Origin: Eumeta japonica
Taxonomy: Eukaryota > Arthropoda > Insecta > Lepidoptera > Psychidae
Length of the DNA stretch: 64,000 nt
Assembly (NCBI GenBank): GCA_005406025.1
Contig: BGZK01000219.1
Location: 496,001 to 560,000 of the forward strand
Direction of reading: 5' to 3'
Positions 35,266 to 46,899 of the stretch are shown piece after piece (the stretch's first letter is position 1; each line of letters begins with the position of its first letter). A model generated the notes under the pieces. The model saw only the letters and a list, made by a program, of their open reading frames with translations. It did no database searches and was not told where the DNA came from. Made by a program: the position numbers and the translations under genes.

Positions 35266-36800
35266 TTGATAAATAAAATTTCCTATTTCAAACCTTCGTA
35301 TAATATAGCCTTGTGAAATTATTTAAATACTTATGCAAACATTCTGAAATTTCGCAACATATAAAATTTGTTCGTTTTCCATCAATGGTTTATACTATGA
35401 CTATGGTTTGTCACCTATGGTCATACACGTAATATTGGTAAAAAAATGATGTCATGTGCGTCATAGTACTATTTAACAGGACATAGTCATATGTAATGAA
35501 TTACGTGATGATAATAAACAGCTGTAGGGTGCTGTAATGTGCAGTGTACTCGAATGCTTACGCATGCGCTAATCGCAAACAATGGCAGGAATGGTACTAA
35601 CTCAACTCAGTCGCTGAAATCGTGACGTCAGCTGACAACTCGAATTCAATCAAAGCTCACGGGGATGTCGCTCGTTTTGAGATAGGTATTATGAATCAAT
35701 TCAAATTATAACATATTGTCATTTTTACAGTAATGTAAAATATTTGTTTGTAACTTTCGTGACGTTGTGTTTTGTAACTTTCTATAAATTACGCAGAAAA
35801 AATATTTGCGTTTCTATTGAGATGTGCGGAATGCCAGGGCAGTCAGATTTTTTACACGGTGCAATTTAATAACAGGTTATTAAATTGTACTGTGTAATAA
35901 ATCTGCGTTCTAAAAAGAAAGTTTTATTGGTAAATATTTGGGAAACAAGGACACGTTGATAAAAAATTGATTTCCATCATTTTACTATAGACCGACGTCG
36001 CTATTTTACAGTAGGTATAAGTTTTTATGTAGGAAATTATTTATAAACTTGCTCCATTTTCTTAACGTATTTCATTAAATTATCGACAACCTTTATAATT
36101 GTTCAACTTAAGTACGTACAGACTTCATCAAAATTGTAATAGATATCTAGTTAATTGTATAAAAAATGAATTAATATAGGAACTGTGAACCTATAAATAT
36201 AAACAATCATTTTGTATTAACGACAGAGTTTATTTCTTTATACGTAAATACATTTATTGTAATTTAATGTATATTTAAATAACATCCGATAAATATGTAC
36301 AGAAATCACAACAATTATTAATTAACTTTTCCTCATTCTTTTTTTGATCCGATGAGCATTACATAAGCAGGAAACAGATAAAAAGAACCCGTATCAATTT
36401 TTTTACCCATTCTGCGCATCAACCTGAAATTTGTTTCGATTTGTACAGTAATGATAAATAGGACAACATATTTATTTTTATTATTACCTTTTAATATCAG
36501 CAAGAAGTTTAAAAAATGAAAGTCCGTAAGTAAATATCACATTATTAATGATAAATTTAAACAACCCTACGACGCAATATACATATAGTCGACTGTTTAT
36601 ACCGTGAATAAATGCAAATAGACTATATTTGTCACATACAGTACAATACCCTGCACTGAGCTCTAGCGCTGTGAATTGCCTGCTAATGATGCCATACGCA
36701 AGTTCAGTGCGCCTCGACTTTCCTCCTTCTCCCCCCGTTCCTATTTTACGCCATTGCGACGCATTCGTGACTAACATCACAGCGGCAGAGTTTCGTGCGT
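35266..36800. other. Intergenic DNA
   Basis: AT-rich apart from the inverted repeat at 35844-35905 and an unremarkable GC-richer patch around 36640-36790. No gene was recognised. Confidence 0.5.
35844..35905. repeat. 62-bp inverted repeat with 30-bp arms
   Basis: CAGATTTTTTACACGGTGCA and the reverse complement of TGTACTGTGTAATAAATCTG agree at most positions; the arms meet at AATAAC AGG TTATT. A very short foldback element. Confidence 0.7.
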
Positions 36801-36809
36801 TGCGTTGTA

Positions 36810-37442
36810 CTGTACAAAAGTACAATCCACAACATTTGTTTATCACTTGTTCTATTTTAAGAAATTTTTTTGGGAAAGTAATGCTGAAACAAATGCTTTT
36901 ATTACATGCTGAAAAAAAATAAAGTCATGGCTTTTTTTACCTTATCTACTATTTTGGTAGGTATTCTGAGTTCTGATCTCGATATTGTTCTTCATTCCGA
37001 TTCCGATATAGGGTTAGACCCACACTCGATTCCAGCCTTGGTTCCGTTCTCGATTTCGATCTCTTCCGACCTTGACTTTCGATTATGCTTGTCGTGCCGT
37101 TTCCAACTTCGCTTCTGCTACTAGTCACGGGCCTAATTTGGACGGGGCCAGAAACAAAATTAAAACTAGATTATATTACTCGGAGATAGTGAAGCTTTCT
37201 ATAAGTGGAATGATTTTTAGAATTTCTAGTGACACAATATGCAAATGGCGCCAAAACAAAATGTTAATAATCCATTTTATACAAGGAGCTTCTTATTCAT
37301 GAAGGAATTTTAAAATCGTTTTAGCAGTTTGATATACTAGTACGAATACGCAGAAGAAAGCGGAGACAGTTATTGATTTTTTTTTTCAGAAACCTTCTCT
37401 TTTGCAAACACAACATATCACCAGTTTTATAATAATTGAATG
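36810..37442 (+). repeat. Second copy of the hexamer-repeat composite
   Basis: In order: a leader (36810-36960, GGGAAAGTAATGCTGAAACA, TACATGCTGAAAAAAAATAA), a hexamer tract (36965-37110, TTCCGATTCCGATATAGG) and the body (37155-37442) that aligns with 32085-32421. The leader is shared with 51060-51240. Confidence 0.6.
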
Positions 37443-38090
37443 AAGGGTTTAGGTACACGAAAAAGACGAATAAAATACAGAATCATTTTCATACATTGTA
37501 CAACCCCACTCTCCCCTTCACCTAATTGCAAAAGACTCGTCTTTCCACTTTTAATAAGCAATATTTATAACAAACGTAACTGTACTTCGCTCCATAAAAA
37601 CCTTCATACAAATGTCAACTCCTTTCACCTCCGATAAAAAGGGAATTTCCAAAGGTTCTTTTTTACCGGGTCCCTACATTATACAAACTGTCAACTAATA
37701 AAAATTCATTTCGATAGCGCTGCTTTACATTTCGATGAGTCGCTTTTCTCCAATTGTAAACTTACTGTTTCCATTTTACATTATTTGTCAAACAACTCCA
37801 TCAATAAAGGTAAAGACCTTATTCATGAAATATGCATAGTGATCGTTGTGTCAGACTTTATTTACCCACTGTGAAGTCATACGCTCCCACGATCTTTTTA
37901 TGACTTTTTTGTCTTAGAAACAACGACAAAAGACTAAATAACAGATTTATGTAACCTATTAATCATGGAAAATCATAATAAAATATGACACACAACATTG
38001 ACACGCATAGGCAAACGGTAACGCATTCTCACAACGCGCACGCACTTGCATACACATCCAACGCTTACAGTTTTTTCACAGCCAAATTTT

Positions 38091-38480
38091 TGTGTAATAT
38101 CTTATGTATGCCCACAAGGACGTCTTTGGCGTCAAGGCGCTGAATTTCTCACAACTTGAGCATTGATCAAAAACAGGCTCGTAAAGATTGGTGCAAAAAA
38201 TTGATAAAAAAATACAATTATGGTGCGTCAAATGTTGTTTATCATATCTACACAAAATCTTGCATCTATGCATATGCCTCCGAAACTAAAGAACAGTCAA
38301 CGGTGTGGATGTTTCAAGGTGAATCGAACCCAAAAACGTGATAAGTGCCAAAAGCACTATGAAGGAAATAGGTGCCTGTTTTTTTTGGTATAAATGGACA
38401 TGTGGTTGCAGTGCCACTAGAGAATCGTAAACCGGTTGGTAGACAACTATTTGTTTGCCAGAAGTCTTAATATTAATAAA
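38091..38480 (+). pseudogene. Mariner transposase fragment
   Basis: An internal piece of the same mariner type as 17137-18210: SIDQKQARKDWCKKLIKKYN, then YGASNVVYHIYTKSCIYAYA, SETKEQSTVWMFQGESNPK, stop, and further degraded KWTCGCSATRES-like remains. It lacks the DNA-binding region, the second and third catalytic residues and both ends. In TGDESW the acidic residues are lost here (reads TKSC). Confidence 0.75.
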
Positions 38481-38527
38481 GAAATTTTAACCAAATGTTC
38501 TGTAATAAAATTTGGCACAAAGCACTT

Positions 38528-38791
38528 CTATTGAAGCTTCTCGAAAAATGATGCAGCTGGATTGACAATTTTCTCACGAACGGAGTAGCAAGGTCGCAAT
38601 TGACAGCATATAACCAGGTCCCCAGCCCGTGAAGGCTGCTGTCTTTCAAGACTGTTTACTGCTCCTACTCTGCTCGTATTGCACATCAATGATTTACTGA
38701 AAATCGGTAACATTTGTTGTTGTGCACGTGACAGTATTGAGGACGCGCTATACTCCGCCCACACTAACATACCTCGGGGTCGCGTAAACAA
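38528..38791 (-). other. Unrecognised 87-codon open frame next to mariner fragment
   Basis: The frame reads PRGMLVWAEYSASSILSRAQ, then QQMLPIFSKSLMCNTSRVGA and QPSRAGDLVICCQLRPCYSV. It has more balanced composition than the AT-rich flanks and lies within 50 bases of mariner remains, so it may be part of an insertion. No family was recognised; the internal ATG, if used, is at the CAT of TACCTCGG. Coding status is doubtful. Confidence 0.25.
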
Positions 38792-39070
38792 ATGTCAAAA
38801 CCATTTTGTATCTGAAATCGAGACAGCTTTGAAGTAAATCTTGAACTATTTACGCTCATGAAAATCGTGGCGATGGAACTACATCTTTAGAGTGGGCATC
38901 TTCTAGAAATAAGAGATTTTTATGAGATTATGAAGATTGCTGAGATGGCCTTCGCCATCTGCTAAAGATAATAGAAGGTCAAAGTCATATCCAATCACAA
39001 ACGGTCAAAAGGGGTTATTAACAGCTATTTGTGTCAGTTATATCCGGACTTATTATGTCACGGTAATAAT

Positions 39071-39136
39071 GGGAATTTGAAATTCTATTCGCTCCACATA
39101 AAACTTTATGTGGAACGAATAGAATTTCAAATTCCC
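39071..39136. repeat. 66-bp near-perfect palindrome
   Basis: The arms of 32 bp (GGGAATTTGAAATTCTATTC, then GCTCCACATAAA) differ from exact complementarity at one position and are separated by two bases. A third copy of the outer part (ATAGAATTTCAAATTCC) follows at 39163-39180. Confidence 0.8.
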
Positions 39137-39180
39137 TATATGTGTATAATATGTGTATTATAAATAGAATTTCAAATTCC

Positions 39181-42030
39181 GAATATGTGTTGTGTGTGAT
39201 TTTTTGTGTGTGACTTTATGTGACATTGTTTCCGTTCTATATTTTATTGTAGAATTAATACAACACTAAAAAAACACCGCACAAGTTCAAATAAAACACG
39301 CTCCCTGAAATTTCTTTATAAACTTAATTGTGTACGTAGTAATTTCATCCATCAGAAGGTTCGATGATTTTTTCTGTTTTCTATGTTTTCTGAAAGCTTT
39401 TCGAAATTTTTGGAAAATATTTGCAGTTTTTCGGAAATCTTATATTTTCATAGCGGGAAATTTAAAAATGTTCTCCCATATATTATTAGTCCACATCACG
39501 ATCCATATTTAAACTGCAAATGTAAATTTCAAATCACAAAAAAAATTTTGCAATGTGATATACCGATAAATTAACGGTTTTGAAATTTCTTCCTTCACTT
39601 GTCCTATAAGACCTTGCTTCTTGCCAAATTTCAGGTTCCTAAGTTAAGGGAAAGTACCCTATAAGTTTTGATTTACTAGCAAGTGCCAAAATATAAATTA
39701 TAATATTCTTAATTGCGTTTCTTAAAAAAATTAGTTATTTTACAGCGTCAAGTGAACGCAGATCTATTTATTTAATATTAAAGCAACATGGTATTCGAGA
39801 AAAATATTCTTGGTTTCGTTAAAAATGGGAAAAGTTACTAATGTGTTCTTTAACCAATGAGATTCGACCGGCGACGGATGCTCTTTATGTACACAAAGGG
39901 CTTATGGTATTTGTCTGAATTTATAGGAAGTTAATACTCAATTAAAAATATTTGGTTTTTTTTTAATCATGAATGAATTTAAGCAAATAATTCATTGGAT
40001 CAATGTCCTAGAACTTTATTACAATTTTAAATAATTTTATACTAAGCTAGTTGACTATTTTATTATATATTGAAATAATTAATATTTAAGAAAGATAGCA
40101 GTACAATTATGTGTAAAAATAAGTTATTGGCTCAATGTAAGTTATGTCTTTCTCTACGTGAGTGTAGCAATATTCGTAGTCAAAAATAATTTGTAGCCGA
40201 ACAGCACATCCTTTTAATGCTTTCATTAAAAGGACGTGCTGATTTGTGCACTCATGATTTTTGCCCTCTGTTTGATGTATTTCTAATATTTTCGGATATG
40301 TATTAGAGCTGCCATTAAACACTATTCGAGCATAGGTAAGATTATATGTCGTATTTAAAACTTTTTGAACCGTTGTATAATGATATCAAATTCCATGCTA
40401 TTTGTGAAACTTTAATTATTTTAATTTTTGTTTTTAGGATTAAACGTCTTTTTTTGTTTCTTTTACTGAAATATTTCAAATTTAGCAGAATTAAAGTAGG
40501 TAATATTATTACATAAATCACTTGTGAACTTAGCAGTATATCAATAATACAATATTAATTTTCCCATAATCGACGAAATCATTCTAACATTTTTGATACC
40601 TATTGATTACAAGAATACGAAAAAATATACTCTCTCATTAAATAAGCCACCAGCTAGAAGGGGTCAATATGTAAATAGCACTGATTAAGTAAATTCATTA
40701 AAAAATCAAAAGGAATGTTAAAATATTTTATAATGAATAATAATTTTTACAAAATAATATTTCTACATTTTCCACTTATACTAAATTAATAGGCTTATAG
40801 TGCTGAATATAAATATCACTAATGTTATGTACCTGTCTATCTATTTTTATAAGTTTTGCTTATGAAGAAAACATTAGAATTCGTCATAAGAATTAACTCT
40901 AGTACAATTTGAAAAAAGTAACTAAGATATTAAAATTATGAATAAATATTTTCTTTAATTTTGGCACGTTAAATCAAGCACCAGTCGACGACGACTCGCT
41001 ATGATTTGAACAATATAAGTGTCATGAAATTATTTAAGAAATCAAAAAATGCCATTTACAAATTTCTAGATCGATGTTAGAAATAGTAAAAATATTTTGC
41101 TTATATTTTTTTTTTCATTTTGATATTAAATTCGGTCAAATGATCAAAATGATAAACGTTGGAACAAAAGACAGAATTCACGCGCTAACGTATCGACTGC
41201 TCGAAACGAACTGAGACCTTCGAAACATTATGGCGATCCTTTGGCTATCAACAGTAGGACGTTGTTGCTTTGGCACCTGAAAAGAAGAGCGCAAATTTGA
41301 TTGCGTTATTTTATTATATTTATTTAATGGTATAGACCAAATTAATAATCTGAAAAATTTTTGCCCTCAACAAAGAATTTTTCTTTCTGCCCGTGTAGAA
41401 ATAAATGTATTCTTCTATTGGCTTTACTTTCAAAGACATTTTGTTTCAAAATTTTTAAAACGTTTCTATCAAACAATTTTTCGGTTAATATTTTTTTACT
41501 CTCTTTTATAGGTGCTTTGTATTAATATCTAGCGCTTTTATTTATTACGTACTAATATATATTTGTATTTTTCAGGAATTACTTTAAAAAGTCAAGTTTG
41601 TCGGATTTGCTACTGATCGAAGTACGTAGTCGTATGTCCAAGTGTGTAGTGTAATTTTTTCTCGACACCTATACAGCCTTGACAGAACAGATGGACAGAT
41701 GGACACTAAAATAACGCTATGAGGTTTCTCTTTACCTTTTACGGCATTAAACCTTAAATATAATTAGAATCCACTAAAAATTTCTATGCACAAAATTATT
41801 TGTTACTATTAGTGCAAATAAGAACAAAGTGCATGAAACATCATTTACAAACAACTAATATTAAAATGGAGTGTCTCAAAACTGCCTACCGGAGAGACTA
41901 AATGTTATACCAGAACAAAGTCAATCGTATCTCGAACGTTTAAATCCAACGCCATACTTAGTTTTTCCTGCCAAAAATCGACTCTCTGACTGAATAAATA
42001 ACTGTTACTCCTCAAACTCGGTAAATACCG
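39181..42030. other. AT-rich intergenic DNA
   Basis: No gene. A hairpin with 17-bp arms lies at 40202-40241 (CAGCACATCCTTTTAAT pairs with ATTAAAAGGACGTGCTG, one mismatch). Confidence 0.5.
40202..40241. repeat. Hairpin with 17-bp arms
   Basis: The arms pair except for one A/C position around a 6-base loop GCTTTC. A microRNA-like fold cannot be excluded, but no known mature sequence was recognised. Confidence 0.55.
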
Positions 42031-42039
42031 TTAACAATA

Positions 42040-42560
42040 ACTTACGTTCTGCGCCGATCGACGTCGCAATAAAATTAGCTCGACGCGTACGCCCCGAGAT
42101 TCCTGAGAGTCCGCGCGGGACAAGCGACACGGACGGAACGTTACGGCAACTTATCGTGTGGATACCTCACAATGGGCTCGTTTGAATAACTTAGAGCGGC
42201 GTTCGGATTACGCGAATTTCGTCATCTGGTAGCCAATTACCGGACGGAGCGCGGCACGCGGGCCCTTATGTCTCTATTCATTAAAGCGCCGCCCTAATTA
42301 AAATTGCGGAGGCTCGATTACGCGGATATAAATCTCGAGGTGTGCGCGGGAGCGTGTCCGTTTTGTTTTTGCTCTGTTTGGTCACGTGCTACAAATACGC
42401 GGCCGACACGGGCGCAGGCGCGGGTGTACAATGCGCGCTCGTCGGCCCGAGATTTGTGGTGCGGTGTCGCGATATATCCGCGCACAATGCTATCGTCGCC
42501 GACGTGCCCGACAATCGGATGGCCGCTGCGCCGGCCGTGTACACGGTTTTAATAATTGAC
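42040..42560. promoter_or_regulatory. CpG-dense intergenic island
   Basis: CG-rich DNA with GCGCCGCCCTAATTAAAATT, a homeodomain-type core, between the two genes. Overlapping frames on both strands are compositional. It lies 12.7 kb upstream of the SRF start and 13.8 kb beyond the EXT2 stop; which gene it might serve is unknown. A second CG-rich patch lies at 43200-43310. Confidence 0.35.
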
Positions 42561-42928
42561 CGTGTTGAAATCGAAAACATTCTGATTAGAAGCATTTCTC
42601 CATATTCAGAATTTAAACATGAATTCTATAAAATTTAAACAATGTAAGTATAAAACAATACAGTGGTGGCATTTCAGAGAGCTCTTGGAAATGTCACGTT
42701 CTTCACACAGTTTAATTGTTCTCTACCTGATACTAAATTGACAGGGAAACATGTATGTATTTATTCACATAACGTAGACGATTGCAATAGTAATTTGGAT
42801 CAAATATCAATTCAAATACCTTTTTATTTCATAAGTTGTACGTAACTCTAGGAATATATCATTATAATATGAATTTGCCATTCATTCTGACTCGAATTCA
42901 TTTTGCACTCAAAAGAACGATCAAGTAA

Positions 42929-43064
42929 CCCTGGTGGAAATATTTATTTATAGTCCGAAATCTCAGAGAATATTTGACTTTTTCAGAGTTTTTCAGACTT
43001 TTTCGGACTTAATAACATTTTAATGTCTGAGGTTTCGGACTATAAATAAATATTTCCACCAAGG
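42929..43064. mobile_element. 136-bp MITE with about 40-bp terminal inverted repeats
   Basis: The left end CCCTGGTGGAAATATTTATT, TATAGTCCGAAATCTCAGA is mirrored by the right end (reverse complement CCTTGGTGGAAATATTTATT, TATAGTCCGAAACCTCAGA). Non-coding; the superfamily is not resolved and no clear target duplication was found. Confidence 0.75.
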
Positions 43065-44069
43065 AACCTAAGGATTCTCTATGGCGTCTTATTTATCGAC
43101 AATTTCATGTTAATCACCTTTCATCTCCAGCACATTTAAGCATACGAGATAAACAAAGCGCGAAGCAAAAGCCTTATTTCTCGTAAAACACGACTTTTCC
43201 TTTTTCATAAAGCGGGGCGGTCCGCGGTCCGCACATAATTCCGAGCTGTTGGCGTAACACGGCGCGCGGTCGCGGGCGCGCGGGCGACGCGCGCCGGCTG
43301 TCTGCCTTCTGCAGTGCCTTAAAATGCCGGTATTCGTTTTAGATTTATATGTTACGTTTTGAACTGTTGTTAACTGCTACCTCACCATTTTAATCATGAA
43401 ACGCTTCAATGTTTTATATCGAGACAGGTCATTTAACGTCTGAAATTAATAAATAGAAAAAAATATTAATATCATTAGAATCTTCACTATACAAGAGTCA
43501 TCGATCATAACATAAATATTTATTTTATTTCCACTAAATATAATACATACTCAATCTATTACGTAATGCAAGATTAATGTTTAATATTTCATAATTCATA
43601 TTGCATAAAGCTATAAGACGTTTTAATTCGCTTACATTATCATAGGCCTAGCACGTTTTATAGGTCACCGATCAAAATTGTTCAAAAACTAGTTAACTTG
43701 TTAAAAGATTTATTAACTAATTTATACATTTTTCAGCTCATAAAATAAAATAGGAAAAGTAAAGATTTATAAACTCATAGATATATTGGCTTAAAATGAC
43801 AGTTGCGATGTAATTTCCTTGAATATACTTTTGCTTTTTCCGACATGAAATGAAAATAGAATTGCAATGTTACTATTTTCACCCCGATTTTCTAAAATGG
43901 AATATTCAACAGATCTGAACGTTTTAAAGTCTTAGGAATCTATTTCAACCATTTTCCGAGTGATATCTGTACATGGGTCTATCGAAACGCATTTCACGAT
44001 TTTTGTAAGGAATCCACGCAACTTAGACTTATAGAAACTTTGAACTAGTTTTGGAATCTCAAAAATAAA

Positions 44070-44545
44070 GTTTTCTGAAAAAAGTGTTTTTTAAATAACT
44101 TTTAGGCTAATCTACCAATCGATACCCAAATCTAATGAAATTTCTTTTTAAACAGTTTTAATCAATACCGCAAACTGCAAAAATATCGTTGATGTGTTCA
44201 AGATATATATTTGGATAAATATTTTATAACAACTGTTCTTTTTACATTATTTTATAATTGTTTTACCGATACATTCCAAAATCTATTTAGTTCTTCTCCT
44301 TGAAAAGCAACTTTGATATTGCTATATTCATCAAAATCAGTTCATTCGTTCAAGAAATATTGTTGGAAATAAACAAGAAATATTTCTCATAATGGTTTTT
44401 TTATTATATTTTTTAAACTATTCTACTGGTAAAATCTGAAATTAACCAGTTGTTTCCTTCAAAAAACAACTTCGATTGTCGCAAATTACTTCAAAATAGG
44501 TTGGTTTATTTGAGTGGTACGGTTTCTTCGAAAAAAAAGTTCGAA
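44070..44545. repeat. Degenerate tandem array, about three units of 152-157 bp
   Basis: Three successive segments share the order 'CTTnAAAACAnnTTTGATnnTGCAAA...TCAAAATCnGTTnnTTnGTTCAAGAAAT'. Anchors are GTTCAAGATA at 44196, GTTCAAGAAA at 44348 and GTTTATTTGAG at about 44504. Highly diverged; recognised by eye only. Confidence 0.45.
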
Positions 44546-46070
44546 AAAAAGAAGTTCTTTTTTTCCAAAATCTTTGTCTTTCAAATATGTTTGGACCACA
44601 GCAGACCAAAATCAAAGAACATGTTTCAAAGATAATGTATTTGAAAAATTAAAAAAAAAATCTTCTTTTTAATACATACAGATTTATTATTGTAAGAGCT
44701 CAAAACGGTTTAAAGCTACGTATTTCTGAGCTCGGAGAGCTTAAAAAAGCAGTAAAAACGATATTTTCAGTTTGATGCGCTCAATAATACTGCTCTCTCA
44801 TTTTAGACCATTTAAACTCGAAAGTAATAAGAAGTTTCAGGCCTGAAGGATCAATCGTGTTCCAAATTTATGAGTTCAAAAACTCATCGAGAATATTTAT
44901 AACTCAAGGAGCTCTAAAGTATATCAATAAATATCATAACGGAAAGTTTCAGGGATGGTTTGCAGGGTGAAATGGATTTTAAAGAACGAAAAAAAGGTAG
45001 CTATAAATATACATATATCTTTGTTTGAGAATAAATGCGTTTCTATATAGTTTTCCTATCCTTCGTTTCTTTATGCGATGATTCGTAGCGGTCTACGTCC
45101 CCGCTGCTCTACCGCCGCTATACGGGCCCGTACACGGCCTCTGCATACCGTGGGGACTAGACTCCATGCTATATACTTTACATGCTATATATAGTAGATT
45201 AAGAATCTACTCGAAATACATAGAAAGATAGAGAGAGAGGGAAACGTTGAAATCTATAGTACATTATTTTCTGTTGGATCGTAGTGACTATCGCGCACTT
45301 TTAAAAATTGTTTTATATTGAATCTAACAATTTTCATCTTTACTGAAATGTTACTTTAAATAATACAAAAATTGTCGTTCAATAGCACTCTCTTTTTTTC
45401 TCTCCGTTTAATACCTCCATAGTGTATTCATCTCAGTCCCTTAAAAATTAACCAGAATACTAAGTTTCATTTCTACCGCGTGTAAACTCACACTCGATTT
45501 TTTTTTAATTTGAAAATAGAGCTTCACAAAAACTTATTTTCATTTGTTAAATTTTTCCTAACTCGTTATTTCAACGAAACGAAACGAAACGACAAAGGCA
45601 CAACAAAATATATTAAAACGATACGAAACAAACTCTTTTAATTTTCTACTATCTACGTGATCATCTCATAACTAGATTCAAGAAACGCAGTCTTAAAATA
45701 TGCACGAGAAGAGGCTACACGTATTTTTAATTGTTTTTTGGGAATCATAACGGAGAAAATGGAAGCTTTATAAGATAATTACGTAGTCCGTCTGTCGGTT
45801 TATGTGCCGAAGTCCTTTTATACTAAAATCTATAGTATAGAATCTACGGAAACACAAAAGCGCATTTTCATACTGAAATCACCATTCACTGACTGGTCAT
45901 GAAAATCTATAGTTACCGATCGATTCATGAAATTATTGAACTTTTAAATGAGCCGTTTACAGAGGTCTTTCGACACAAGTTTAGAAAACGAGTAAATACT
46001 GAATTATTAATTTTAATTCCGACTGGCGTTATTACGAGAACGATGTGATAGCGAAACGCATGCAAAAAAA
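44546..46070. other. Intergenic DNA
   Basis: Nothing gene-like. A GC-rich patch (45080-45160, CTGCTCTACCGCCGCTATAC), a GA run at 45222-45240 and a short (CGAAA)n stretch at 45574-45590 were noted. Confidence 0.45.
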
Positions 46071-46086
46071 AGACGAGTGGTGTCGT

Positions 46087-46134
46087 GGGACACTGGTGTC
46101 CCGTTCGTTTCGTTTCTACCTGGGTAGAAACGAA
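46087..46134. repeat. Two adjacent perfect short hairpins
   Basis: GGGACAC/GTGTCCC around TG (46087-46102), then TTCGTTTCTACC/GGTAGAAACGAA around TG (46109-46134). Confidence 0.65.
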
Positions 46135-46604
46135 GTTCCTTCGGCTAATGTAGAATCGACACAATTTGCAAAAAAATCGTGCTCAATTTTATGTAGGTAT
46201 TCTTGATTTTCTCTTAAATTTTGCTGATTAGTTTTATTTAAGTACAGGAAAGTATTTAGGAAATTCAGTATTTTAGGAAATAAAATAAATTACGTAAAAT
46301 AAAAAAAAAATCGTAATTCAAATTATCAACTAAAATAACAAAATATGTCTCTTTATTTTTGTTTGACAACACAAAATTACATAGAAATAGAATAATTTCC
46401 CACTATTACGAGTATCACTGTCAATTGCATTCAAGTCACTTGTTAGTTCACTTGCCATTGTTACTGTATTTATTATTGTTTTGACGATTTGAAATTATAT
46501 GAAAATAAACGTGACTACTCACGAGTAAAATGTATCTATAATGTGAATATTAGCCAAGTGCTTGTCCGTGAATTCATGAGTATATACTATGCATTGGCGG
46601 GGTG

Positions 46605-46870
46605 AAGTGGTAATAGAGAGAGAAGGGATGAGAGAACGAAAAGAAAGAGGGAGAAAGAGAAAAGGTATTATACACTACTCGCCTGTGTATACGACTGTCG
46701 CGCCTGCGCACGTCTCATTTAACGGTTTTACTCCACGGACTTTTTCTTACGGTTTTACTACCACATTTTTTTCAGTTCGGTCGCGCAGCAAAATCCCTAT
46801 CTCCTCCAAGCCCGTCGTAAGGAACTTCGTTCCAATAATATTTTCCCAATACCCCTCTTTTTTAATATCG
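46605..46870 (-). repeat. Probable interspersed repeat with purine-rich tract
   Basis: A GA-rich run (46611-46664) is followed by CCTGCGCACGTCTCATTTAA, CGGTTTTACTCCACGGACTT and GGTCGCGCAGCAAAATCCCT. I associate this wording with multicopy lepidopteran repeats, but cannot prove it within this window, where it occurs once. The 102-codon open frame over it is not taken as a gene. Confidence 0.35.
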
Positions 46871-46899
46871 TCCGAAGCCCTGCTGAATTTAGCGTGAAC

